Source of the DNA: Ectocarpus siliculosus
Taxonomy: Eukaryota > Sar > Phaeophyceae > Ectocarpales > Ectocarpaceae
Reading direction: 5' to 3'
NCBI GenBank assembly: GCA_000310025.1
Contig: FN649756.1
Coordinates: 485,695 to 549,694, forward strand
Length of the DNA stretch: 64,000 bases
Every line of letters starts with the position of its first letter. Positions within the stretch are counted from its first letter, which is position 1. A program made the translations under genes and the position numbers. A model generated the notes under the pieces. It saw nothing but the letters and a program-made list of their open reading frames with translations, made no database searches and was not told the DNA's origin. Of this stretch, positions 1 through 11,814 are shown piece after piece.

Positions 1-1329
1 CTCTGAACGTTTGAAAACACACACACACGCGCTGCTCCTGTCTGGATTCATTCGATCCGTCCCACCTTCACATGCATCCATTGTTCTTCTTCGAATGTGG
101 TACAATGTATATATGTTTTTTGTATGCAAAAATATGGTATGTTATATGGGATTTCAATTGTAGCAAGTATCAACCGTATTGCGGAGTAATTAACTCCCTG
201 AGGAAAGTGCGGGAGATGTAACTCCCGATGGAAGGATAAAACAGGGAACAGGACGTTTGTGGCCCCTTCTAGAGGGACGATGTCCCCCCCCTCTGTGCTC
301 AGGGTGGACCTTGTCAGACACATTTTCCGTCGGAAATCGAAAATCGAAAATCGAAAATGTCACTGATTGGACAAAGCTCCAGTGTTCCGCCGGATGTTGA
401 TCTGGGGGTAAGTGGGGGTAAGTGTTCCGAATATTCTCCGATATGGAAAAATCAAAAGCGAGCACCAACAGACTCGAAATCGAAAATCGAAAATGCCAAC
501 CGGAACATCAAGCTGGCTGCCACACCCTCGCCGAATCGTACATGTCTCCATTTCGGTACTCGTCTAGCCACCTACAGACCGCTTAGCGATGCGAACAAGA
601 GCTTGACAGAAAGCTGACATCCAGCAGAGCACGGTATACTTTGTTCGAGCGAGATCTGCTCTAAGTTGAGAGAGAAAGAGTCATCACCGTGAAGTTCTTT
701 CTTTGTAAACGCAGTTCAACGGCCGCTGTTTCGGCGTTCCTACATCAGCACGCAGCATGCAATCACACATTGCTCGCTGAGTTCGCAGCGTATCGATGCG
801 AGACCAAGACCCCCCAACCCGCCTGATCATGGCCGTTGTTCGGAGCTATCGTTCGCTGTCTTGGATGCCGTGTGGCTCTCATGGTCATGGTTTGAATCAT
901 CGCAACTGGCATGTACGGGCCTTGTTCGCCTCTTCCTGGTTGATTTACCGATTTCGATTCCCCGCCTGCGCTGTTTCACGCCATGATCTACCCCCCGAAA
1001 ACCATTGTGGACAAGCGTGCCAACTCGCGAAAGCCCGCGTCATCTGCTTGCCACTCTCGTCTTCCACGAAACCTTGGCTACATGTCCTCTTTCAGAATAG
1101 TAAAGCATCCTTGCCCCAAGGCTACCCGTTCTTAGCTGGCACACAATCAGATCAAGGGCGTGCGTGGTCGACGCTGCGATGAGTCAGAGCCGGGAAAAGA
1201 CGCGTGCGATTGTGCGTGCTCCTCGCGAAGGACATTGCCGATGAATCTAGCATGACTGATCATCAGAACAACGCGGAGCGTCTCGACGTGTGCCTTCTGA
1301 ATTTTGTATTTTGTGCTCCCACGTTGCAG
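1..1329. other. 5' flank; earlier exons of the SDHAF4-like gene not resolved
   Basis: No exon could be fixed here. Short CGAAAAT repeats occur near 335-357 and 475-495. A frame opening with the ATG at 830 (MAVVRSYRSLSW) is rich in R and S and poor in acidic residues, as a mitochondrial presequence would be. It could therefore be the first exon of the gene whose last exon is at 1330-1475, but no splice path was established. This is inference only. Confidence 0.3.
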
Positions 1330-1475
1330 ATGATGTTGGAGACGAAGAGATGGAAGAGATGCTGCAGGAGGGGCCGGCCGGTAAGGAGTGGGGCGGCCCG
1401 ACACGAGGAGGGGTGCTGGGCGAACCCACGAGATTCGGCGATTGGGAGCGCAAGGGGCGATGCTCGGATTTCTGA
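1330..1475 (+). CDS. SDHAF4: Succinate dehydrogenase assembly factor 4 (SDHAF4/DUF1674), C-terminal exon
   Basis: This is the last exon of a gene whose upstream exons were not found. The reading frame ends in EPTRFGDWERKGRCSDF followed by TGA, which is the diagnostic C-terminus of the SDHAF4/Sdh8 (DUF1674) family, where the usual form is PTRYGDWERKGRxxDF. A WGGP-type segment precedes it, as in the family. The exon follows a good acceptor (ttgcag at 1324-1329) and enters in phase 1. In yeast and animals this mitochondrial matrix protein binds the flavinated SdhA subunit and helps it join SdhB. An acidic stretch (DDVGDEEMEEML) lies at the start of the exon. The family assignment is strong. The complete protein, start codon and mitochondrial presequence are unresolved. 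Confidence 0.85.
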
Positions 1476-4400
1476 ACATTGTGGCGCGTTTGCACGCTCA
1501 CAAATTGTTCCGCCAGCAGTCCTGAGTCACTTATATCCCACGAGGGGCTCCAACGAGAAACTCGGGAGCTTTGCCTGTAGATCGATTGCGCGTCGGCCAC
1601 TACAGCGACATTTGGAAAGGCGGGCGTAGGGAGAATTGAGACATGGGGGGCGATTTGTTGTTGGCAACATAAAGGACCACAACCAGGGACGGGAACCCAG
1701 GGGAACGCTTCGATGCCCGCTCCTTCTCGCTCTCAAGACTCTATATGATTTTATCAGTGCGGGGCTTTCATGCTCGTTTTAGGATGCACACTGATGCTGG
1801 CACGGAAATGTTTTTATCCTCAGGGACGCGACTGCTGTCCCTCCACGTGGTCTTGTGTAGTGCATGCGCTGGGACGATGGAAGGTTCCTGTTTGTTGTCT
1901 CTGGTGGTCCCTCGGAGCTTGCTGTGTCTTGCTGTTGGGGAGGACCTAGCACGTGAGGGGCGAGATTCACCCCTCAAAGTGTGGGGGCTGCTGGTGCCTT
2001 TCCCCTGCTATATTTTCCCTTCTCTTGGGAGTTGCTTCGCTCCGTGTTTTCCTTGGTTCTTCCAACCGGAATGCCGGTGATGCCCGTTTACTCAAATCCC
2101 TTAGCCCTAGCCCACCCTGGAGGCTCCTATCTGCTGCATCGGGTGGATAGTAGACCGTCGTCTGAGGAAGTATCCTTGCGTAACGACTCGGTTCTTTGGC
2201 TCAATCAACTCTTGACCGAACACAAGGTCTCCGTGGTGTTTGTTTGCATGCTGTTCGATGCTGGTGGTCTACGTGTGCGGTCAGAACCTGCTCTGTGGCG
2301 TGAGCTTCGCGGCCGCGTTGCTTCTCGATACATGAGGGAAGGGAGGTGGGGTCGTGCTGCCAACGCCTAAGCGTTTTGTTTTCGTGGGGGTAGGGAGTAC
2401 GTGAGTATTGTTTTTGTTTGGGCAGCCGGTCAACTTGTTCGCCGCGGGTCGCGGTTTGGCAGATGCGGAGTACATCGCACATTTTCTTCGCGCCTTCTCG
2501 CGCGTATACGTACACTCTGTTGGCCTTTTATCGTGTACCCTAACCCGGCGAGTTGTGCTTTCTAACCTTGCCAACCTCGCTACGTTGTGCCGCCCGGGTT
2601 ACGCAACTTGGAACCTTACAATAGGCGTAAGCGGAAAAGACGATACAAGGTACATGTAAAAAAAAAAGCACATGTATGTACATGTACGTATGTATGTGTT
2701 TTCCGAGCCGGATGCTGTGTTGGCTACACAGCGGGTTCGGTGACATCGGCGTTGACCATAGCAGCACTGCTGACGCATTGCTACGACCAAGACACTACTG
2801 TGCACGTCGCCAAATTCATGGGGACTACACACACACGCTGATATACATTAGACTACATGGGTATGTGCATGATTAGTTGTAGGGCAGCTCGGTGAACTGG
2901 AGTACACAGTCTAGTGGTATACACAACCTATCACCCGCATTATTTCTTCCGGTTGGAAGAGCCATGGAGACTATAGAGCTGGCGGATGTATATGCTGTAT
3001 CCAGCACGCAGGTTCGAAAGTGTCAACACACACACCCCTTTCGACTGCTACGCTGCGGTAGTCAGGCAGTGATTGCTCTACATATATGTATTTGCCGGGT
3101 AACGACGTTCATTCAATGACATTTGGCAGTCGTCTCATCAACGATAGATATCTGCAATGAGGTTCGACCGCTTCCTTGGGAATCACACAGGTGGCCCGTG
3201 CACGTTTATTCACCCATTGTAAACCCCCCGAAAAGAAGATTTTTCTGGTGGCAGCAGACGCGTATCCAAGTGGTATCCATTGTATCCATGGTTAATCTCG
3301 ACATCCATGAAAGAGGGTCGACACGTGATCTTGGTGCATCGGTAAAGATCCAACATAAAAAATTCAACGATTACACAACAACAGCAGTAAGTAGTCATAT
3401 CGTATTTCCAACCAACGAAGCGCTCCCAGAGAAGCAAACGAAGCACTGACTGGTTGTACATTATGACATGTAAATTAACACCCTTTTCGTAGTACTTTTT
3501 TTGCATCCTCGTACAGCTCATCGGTGAAACAATTGCGATCCGATGCGCCCACAGAAATAGAATGTGTTATTACACGACAGACGGTGGTGTGGGCGTTGGA
3601 GGGCTTCTTCTCCTGCAACCCACAACAAACTCCTCGCGGTGACATACTTGCTTCCCGATTTCTTGCTGCAAGAGAACAAACCTCAACCTCAGCCAGCCCC
3701 GCCCGTGGGAAAAAACTTCCGTCGCCATCGCCGCCGACCTGTTGTTGGGGCATTTTCGCTGTGGGGGAATGGACGGCTGGTTGTTGTGCTGGGGGAGTTG
3801 AGCGAGCGCACGCATCAGAATCAATCAACAACGTACTGCAGTGCAGCAAGCGTATATATAGCGGTATGTAGTACTACAACAACAGCAGCAGTCCTTCTAC
3901 ACGTACGTACGTTCGTGTACCGAATGGAACCAGTCGCCTCGCCCTTGGGCAAGTCCTGGGCAAGTCCATTCCCTACGACTGCTACTATACTGCTGCTGTG
4001 CCGTGGTTATCTCTCGAACGGGCCGGGCCGTCTTGTGAATATCCTGAGTTTTTTCTGGATATAAAATCTGTGAAAATAGCAACTGGATACAGGTTGTATG
4101 CATAGAAGGATTGATTTTTGATGAAAAATGTGAATTGCAATAGTGAAACACACATTAAACATCCACTCTGAGTTTATTTGCCAAGCCACCCACATACAGC
4201 CTCCAGCGCTGACGACTTGGTCGAATGCAATGAATGATTGGTTGTGACGGTCGGAATACTGCTGTACCATGTCTCGGAACGTCCTCGAGTAGTATACACC
4301 CATAGCCATTACCTCCTCTTGCGCCGCGGCCTAGGCTTACGACGTAGAGTAGTGACCTAGTGCTTACCAGTAAATAGCTTTGGGTAGGGTTGTTTTGTGT

Positions 4401-5807
4401 TGGGGTAAGGGATAGGCAGCAGAAGTGCGCAATCCTACTGCTGTACAGACAGGTTGCTTTGAACCAGGGACCATTACTGGCTGAAGTATGCATAGAGTAC
4501 TACATGTAGTTTGAAAGCATAATACTCCTATTCATCATGGGGGTATAAATACCCGCTCTATCCACGTGAAAACAACAGCGACAACAACCACGACGACCAC
4601 CTCCTCCCCCCCCCCCCCCGGTACTGGGTACTCTTTACATACACTTAGTCAGACGTTGTTGTGTATTAACTAAGCAAAAATACATACACACGCAGAAAGA
4701 CTACCCATTCGAGATATACCCACAACAGTCGAACGGGATGTATGTGGTGGAGTCTTTTCAGTGAGTGGAGTGTTCCGAGAAGATTCCCGTCAACCGTTCA
4801 TCATGCGTTCCTCCCCTCCAACAGGCCGCTGCTGCCGTCCATCCATGTACACATTCTTCCACAGAATGACAGCAGCAGGTGAGCAAAGAAGGCACTCGGC
4901 GGGCAACAATAGTGCTATGTACTTGGTTGTGTGTGAGTGATGCCCTCAGCCCCTCGCAGTGATATCCGTGTTACCCTCGCGACCAAGCTTTTCTTGTCGC
5001 GGCCCTTGAACTTTTTTTGTTCTGCCAAAGCCGTTGGTTGGTCTTTTGGTCGAAGCCATCATACATCCACTGTTAGTTGGTTGTTTCTCCGCAGGGTCGT
5101 ACCCACCAAGACTTAAATTTTTCCTCACTGGATCCTGGTAGATAACAGATAACGCAGCGTGCAATCCTAGTGACGACGCGAATACTCTTGAACCGCAAAC
5201 GGGCCACCTTCAGTATCAAGGTGAACCCCTCCTACAGAACTGGCGTGCTGCGTGTGCTCACCAATTGTTGTAATTGTTGTGTGTGTCGTTTAATTTTGCA
5301 TGCACGCGCCCTTCACACAACATTCGTTCGTCCTGCTGTAGGATTTCCATGGTTGAATTTTTCATTTTTTCTTTTTTTTTCGCCGGCGGAGCTAAGCTGC
5401 ACACATTTCGCTCTCTCCTACTCTATTCTCCCTCTCCCTCTCTCTCTCTCGCTGTCCCGTTCGCCCTACCTAGTGCTCTCTGTAGGTGCGCGTGTTTCAG
5501 CACAGCCAGGTAAGATCATCCTCCAGCAGTCAGTGTGGCGTGGCGCTGGTTCTTTGTTCGATCGATTCTCGTGGTTGTGTCCATGATGGAAAAACGCTCG
5601 TATCTTGGTGTCTTTGTTTGGGTGTGTTACTGTTTGACCACATCCCCCTCGCAAAACCGCGTTTTGTCTGTGGTTGTTGTGCATGGATTGGTTGTTATGA
5701 AAAACCCCTTCCATTGTGCCCTTCCAAGTTTTGTGCTGCAGAACCAGCACCGACGCCAGAAGTCTCTTGCAACAAGGAGGGGAGTAGCGTGAGAGAGCGT
5801 GAGGACA

Positions 5808-5838
5808 GCAGCAGCAGCAGCAGCAGCAGCACAGCAGC
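5808..5838. repeat. AGC trinucleotide microsatellite
   Basis: Perfect run of about ten AGC units in non-coding sequence. It creates long serine, alanine and leucine runs in spurious frames on both strands. Confidence 0.9.
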
Positions 5839-8800
5839 GAGCAGGGATATCATTCCCCTGTCGGATCGGCCGCACACACACACGTCAAGAACAACCATCG
5901 CCAAGAGACCGACAGAGAAAGAGACAGCGCAGCACCTCCCGCACACGAACATCCCTCTACTCCTCTCTGTTTTCCCTCTTGGGCTTGGGCAACCGAACCC
6001 TCTTGTGGCGCGTGCCCTCCAGCGCACCCTCGGTCCCACTGCAGCACCGCGGCGGTGAGCGGACATGGGAGATAGGCTTGCGGCGAACCAAGCACCATCG
6101 TCGTCGAGAATAACAACAGCAGCGGAGCAAGCAGCAAGCAGCAACCTGGGCCAACGGCGGTCCGCTATCGCAACACCTTCATCCGCAGGCACAGAAGGTG
6201 AGGCGTTTTTCTCCACAACCACTGCCGACGCGGCGGTGCCGAGCGTGGATCCAGCTACTCTAGGACATGGCCAACCGGGATCCTCCAGCTTTTGGGCCCA
6301 AAGCATCTTCCGTTGGGGAGCGCGCTTGAGTTGAACAAGCCCATGATGTGTGTTTAGATTTTTGCATTTTTTTTTTTGCGCCAAATTCGACCCTCCCCTC
6401 TCTCTCTCTCTCGGCGTATTTGGTTTTCTTCGGTTTGTCGATGATGAACTCAGCAGGCAGCCGCAGCGAGGTTGATTCGATTGACGCAGATATATATGCG
6501 TGTGCGTCACGATCTTCGCTGAGAGGCGAGACGTCTGTGCGAGCCTTTCCGACCACGCTCACACTACCCTCCCCCGCCCGCAAGCGCGCACAAACGCAGC
6601 TTGTGGCTCAGCAGCAACATAGGTTCACACACACACCCGACTCGCTACAAAAAAGCACGTGTGTGGATTATTTGCCCCTGTTGAAAGGCACCGCCAGTGC
6701 TCCAGTCTCCGCACAAAAGGACCCAGGAGACTACATACCTACCCTCGCCGGATGTTTTGTCATCCGTCTGTCCTGCTGACCCCCTCCACCATGCAGCCCC
6801 TCTTTCGTTGTCTCTTGTCGATTGCTTGAACCGTTCATATGCATATCCATACGTACTACGGAGTAGTATATCCACCATAAACGCCCTCCCTGGCACGGTT
6901 TAACGAACTGTAGTTTTAAATTGCAACGGTCTTCCGGCGTCCAAAGTAAAGAAATACCAATAAATTCCTCGCACACACATGCATCGTTCGAATGAATGGT
7001 CGTAATGAATGGTCGTCGCCGACATCGAACGAACGGACGCCAAGCACGTTGATGACCAACAGGCTTCGTGCGTTGTTACGCATGGATCGAAGACCCCACA
7101 CGTGCAACACACACACACACATACAACCGGCTGTGCAGAGAACAGTATCGCCACAGTAGATATCTTGGTTCCTTCTTCCATCTGATGCCATCGCTCGCAA
7201 AGTATCCGGCGTACGTATGTAGATATGTAGCGTCTTGCTTGCTCTCCCGAAGAGCTCCCGCCCCAGCGGTCGCACAGAAGCACGGAGGAACGATTGATTG
7301 CATCGATGAAAATTGAATGAGTCTCCGCACGCACAGGAATCGTCGACTTCGCGCAGCGCCGTGAATATATCTACGGTGCGGTAGTTGTCGTTTATCACGT
7401 CATCATCGGCTCGTCCTTTAAAAGCCTAGTAGTCTACCGGTTCCGACCCCACGCCGTGAGCGATACCCTCACTGAGCTCCAACCTAGCAAGTTGCAGGGG
7501 TGGTGGGAAAGGATGCCCATCGGTATGATACCAACCACCACAACCGCAGGGAGGGTGCGATTTGTCCTCCGCGCTTTGGCGTGCATGTATGTATGACTGC
7601 TGTGGTGCATGCGGGAATGGGACTACTGCTGTGGGTGGTGTGTATTTTCGCTCTAGTCCATTTAGATTGTTCTGAACGGAAAGCAGATAGTCTAATCTAG
7701 ATGTATACGGTCTACTACAGCAGGTACATCATATACCGATAGTGCATAAGAACTTGAAAGTATGTATGTAAGCTGCTCTGTTGACAAACTTTCTTTTTGT
7801 GATTGGAAAATGCCAGATATAGGCAATTCCGTTATAGGCAATCGTCTCATCAAAATCTCCGTGATGCCAAGTCTCGAATTTCGGCGAGTTCTTTTTCGTC
7901 AATATCCCAGCACAACAAGAAGTCTGGTCAACATACAGCTATATAGACACACAAGAGAGATGACTACCAAAACTGTCTTCCTCTTACCAACAAGGGAGAT
8001 ACCGCTGTACGCTGCTGTGGAAATCGTAGAATTGTACAGATACAATTGGAGATTCTTTGCTACATACCCAGTAATAATCTATTCAGACTCGTTCTACAGT
8101 AGTAGTAATCGATGGATAGAGATTGTATGCATACTCACTTGTTGTGTCATGTTCTATAGTTGTAAGGAAAAAAAAAGTAGTGATCAAATTGCGTGCCTGC
8201 TCCATGTATACGAACACTCACATAGTCCAGTCTATGGTAGCTGAAAACGGACGCCGAGGCAAGCCCTTGAAGCGACAGGAGGTAGCCGCCATGTTTAGGA
8301 GAGAGAACGCAAGAGGTGAGCACATGCGTTTGTATGGACGGGCAAAGAGCGCACATTGCATGATGGTTGCATTTGACGCACACAAGATCGGACATTGCAT
8401 GGCCGATGGACTCAGGGGTCCGCGCAACAACAGCGGGTGGTATGATGTATGTACGATGATGATGCAAACGCCGAGCCGAAGTCAGTTGCAAATCGATGGC
8501 GGCCGGCACCCGCTGCTCGGGCAACAGGACGGATTGCTGGCATGGCATGACTGCTTCTTCTCGACGGGACACACACTTTCTTTCAGCTTGGACTTTGCTT
8601 GAAAACACACACACATGCGGGGATATTTTTCATCGAACGGCAAGCAAGCTCACTTTTGCATGTTTACAAATGTGCATCTACTTTCTGCTGTTCATAGTCT
8701 AGCCCCAACCCTTCCGTGGATAAGAGCCGTCCCGTTCCTCTGCAGGGCGGCACCCGCATGCCCATGGGCTGGCCCTCCGCAAAGTCAGTAACCGCAGGCG

Positions 8801-9719
8801 GCATGAGATATCACATCCGGAGATAGCGCTAGGGAACGAAAAATATGAAATGCCGTTTGAGGTAACCTCCAGGTGCGATCGCTGGTGGTGTGTGGCTGGG
8901 GGAGTTGAAACATGGCAAGCCAAGGTGTTACTGTTTTAATAGCATTCTTCACACTGTAGTTCGCGATAGCGGCGGAGTTTGGTGGTTGCTACTGGCAACT
9001 GTACGGAGAGGTTATGCCGCTCGTTTCTGCGGGTTAATGAATACCGCTGCTGCAAATACATGCTGCTGATAGCAAATGAGGTATTGTGTTTCAGACGGTT
9101 TGTTGGTCTGGGTATCCTCTGCATCGCCCAAGATACACATTTTCTATGCGTAGTATATGCGTACCCCATGCATAGGTAACAACGCCGATTCTCGGGGGGC
9201 TGGATGGTTGACTGCATCGTCTTGGAGGGTAGCTGATGTCGCGAAGCAGCCAGGAGGAAAGCACTGACCAAGTCTTTCGTTCGTGTGCGGCCTCCGCGGG
9301 ACTATGTATGAGTAACGCGAAAGGTCAATGTCATCGTTTTCAGCCCATCGGTTTTTCTTTTCCTCTCTCTTGGTGTGTGTCATGATAGCTGGTCGCCTTC
9401 TGCAAGCTACACTGGTACGATATTTTCTTTCGCGTGGACTATTATTCCACGCCGAGGATAGACATTCTCGTCATCAACTACGTACATCTGGCGTCCGTAT
9501 CATAGAGTTCCCTCAGTCTTGGAAGTAGATGTTGCTGTCCTTGTTTGGGCTCTCCTTTGCTACGATCATTCCGTTTTATTCCTTTTGTTCTTGTTTTTTC
9601 GTGCGCTTGAACCTTGTTGTTGGTCCTCCACGCACGATATATGTAATAATGCGGTCCCAGCTTGTGCCGGTGGATGCCGCAGAGCGAGAACGAGCTTCAA
9701 CATGTATATCCCCGACTTG

Positions 9720-9928
9720 NNNNNNNNNNNNNNNNNNNNNNNNNNNNNNNNNNNNNNNNNNNNNNNNNNNNNNNNNNNNNNNNNNNNNNNNNNNNNNNNN
9801 NNNNNNNNNNNNNNNNNNNNNNNNNNNNNNNNNNNNNNNNNNNNNNNNNNNNNNNNNNNNNNNNNNNNNNNNNNNNNNNNNNNNNNNNNNNNNNNNNNNN
9901 NNNNNNNNNNNNNNNNNNNNNNNNNNNN
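9720..9928. other. Assembly gap (209 N)
   Basis: 209 consecutive undetermined bases. Open frames that cross it are meaningless. Confidence 0.99.
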
Positions 9929-11814
9929 CCGCCATATGCATACACGTATTTTTCACGCTCCGGGTTCCCCGTCACAGCGCCAACCGACTCAGCCGGAAAA
10001 AGCTTTCCTCGCGTCACTCTACACTTCGTCTCTACGCGTCGTCGCCGAAACTATCAAAGTTTCCCCTCCCTACGCACACACCACATATCGATCCTGTCTT
10101 GGAATATATAGTCTTCCTTGACTCATCCGCGTGGAACCTTTTCCGAGAAACAAGCAACATGTGGAATCGTTTCGCCAGACATCGGGGGGAAGCCGTCGAA
10201 GCCCGTGCACACCATGAATACTTTAACCCATAAAAAAAAACGATGCAATCATAGAGAAAGATGAAAACCACTTGGCGGGAAAACGAACCGCAGCCGGAAG
10301 GAAAAAGCAACAAGCAGTCCTCTTGGAAGAATTCGCTTTTGAAGTGACGCACGTTTAGGCGACTTGCATATACATGTTCAAAATCAGAAGAGCTTAAAGG
10401 TTTACTAAAGTACACAGCAGAGGTGGGTGAGAGCAAGCGACGGACTAAGTAGACTGGACCACGTCTCACTAAGGATTAGGGATCGTTCCTACGCGGGGTT
10501 CGCTACGCGGATGATCTCACCACGCTCTGCCAAAAGGGAAGGGAGGGGTACGAAAGCACGGCAGAGGGGCGTGTTGTGCACTGCTGTGTGACAGGAGCGC
10601 GAAACTGGCCGGTCATTCGAGCATCAATTCGACTATTAGAGCACAACACACTCCAAGTGGACACGTGTGGCCGGCCCACGTCATTGTACTATCCTACTCA
10701 GCCCTTCCTCGGCGGTTGTCGTTCTGTGATCCCTTGCATATTGTTTTTCTTTTGCAGAAACATCAAAAACTTAACCCCTTATCCGCTCGAGTGTTTTGTA
10801 CTTGAAGGTGGGACGGACCAAAACCAAAGACACGATGACACCAGTAGTACACGCCTTAGGAGACTCCGTCAGGCATACCACCAGTCCGGTGCCACGCTAC
10901 GGCACACATCCGAGTGTGCCAATCAGCGCCGCGGAACGCGAGCGAGCTCTCTTTTGGAAATTGTGATTTGCCGCGCTTTCGACAGCGCCTTGGTTACTCA
11001 GAGGGAGTCGGGCCACGAACAGCCTTCTATGCACTGCTTGAAATCGAATTGGGAAAAACAGAATATCTTTTTCGTAGTTGGGGTTCGGGCCGACCGTCTG
11101 TCTGCTGTTCTCCGCCCAGTTCCTGGGCTCCTTGGGGAAGTGACAGATTTTTATTTTTATTGTCGCGACTAACCAGACCTCACTACAATAGTAGCCGGCT
11201 GGACCGTACCTGATGATGATGTCGTGTCGGCTTTTCGCGAGTATGTAAGAGGCAAGAAAACCGAGGGGGGTAGCTTGTCGGCCTGATCCTCGCGGTTCAT
11301 CCCCCAAAATACAGTGTGAAAAGGGTTTCTGTACAACCGCCTGACTGCCGCACACTTGAAAACAAGAACGCTTTACACCCGCCGCTCGTTGTGAAGAGAG
11401 GACGGTGTGAAATGGCGACGGCCCGTGCAGCCAACCTTTTTTCAAGACACACCACAAATTTCTCTGGTATTTTTCCGGTCGCGTTTCGGCCGGCACCCTG
11501 ATTCCCTTTGGAATCTTGGATGGCAATATGCGACTGATCTCGTCTGATCCTCTGGTGCCGCGACTGACGCAGCCAACCCGTCTACTTGTAAGTCCTGTAC
11601 TGCCTGTAACGCCTGTCATCATCCGAACGTGTGCCTTCGAGGTACTTCCACTTCTGACCGTCGTGGAGAAAATTATGCACATGACACCATATTTCTTCCC
11701 CTCTTCCCTTCTTCCGCCCTCGCGCGAACACAACGCACGGTAGTCGAACCGAGGTCTACGGTCGCCAATCCAGAACCAAGCATCCCGCCGCAGGCCGCAA
11801 CCGCGAGAAGAGCG

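Larger units (their letters stand above)
1476..11814. other. About 10 kb with no convincing gene
   Basis: Both strands carry only short or low-complexity open frames and none resembles a known family. The stretch contains CA/GT runs, pyrimidine tracts (about 5420-5455 and 6395-6412), a poly-C run at 4609-4619, an AGC microsatellite at 5808-5838 and an assembly gap at 9720-9928. A short, in-frame, GC-rich segment at 6065-6212 ends at a possible donor (GAAG/gtgagg) and could be an exon of an unrecognised gene, but there is no supporting match. 3' UTR of the SDHAF4-like gene probably occupies the left end. Confidence 0.5.

Noticed and set aside
5695-6510. 271-codon minus-strand frame with a leucine run
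   Set aside because: The leucine run comes from the AGC microsatellite read on the other strand. No family similarity.
9519-10233. Open frames crossing the N gap
   Set aside because: Their length depends on undetermined bases.
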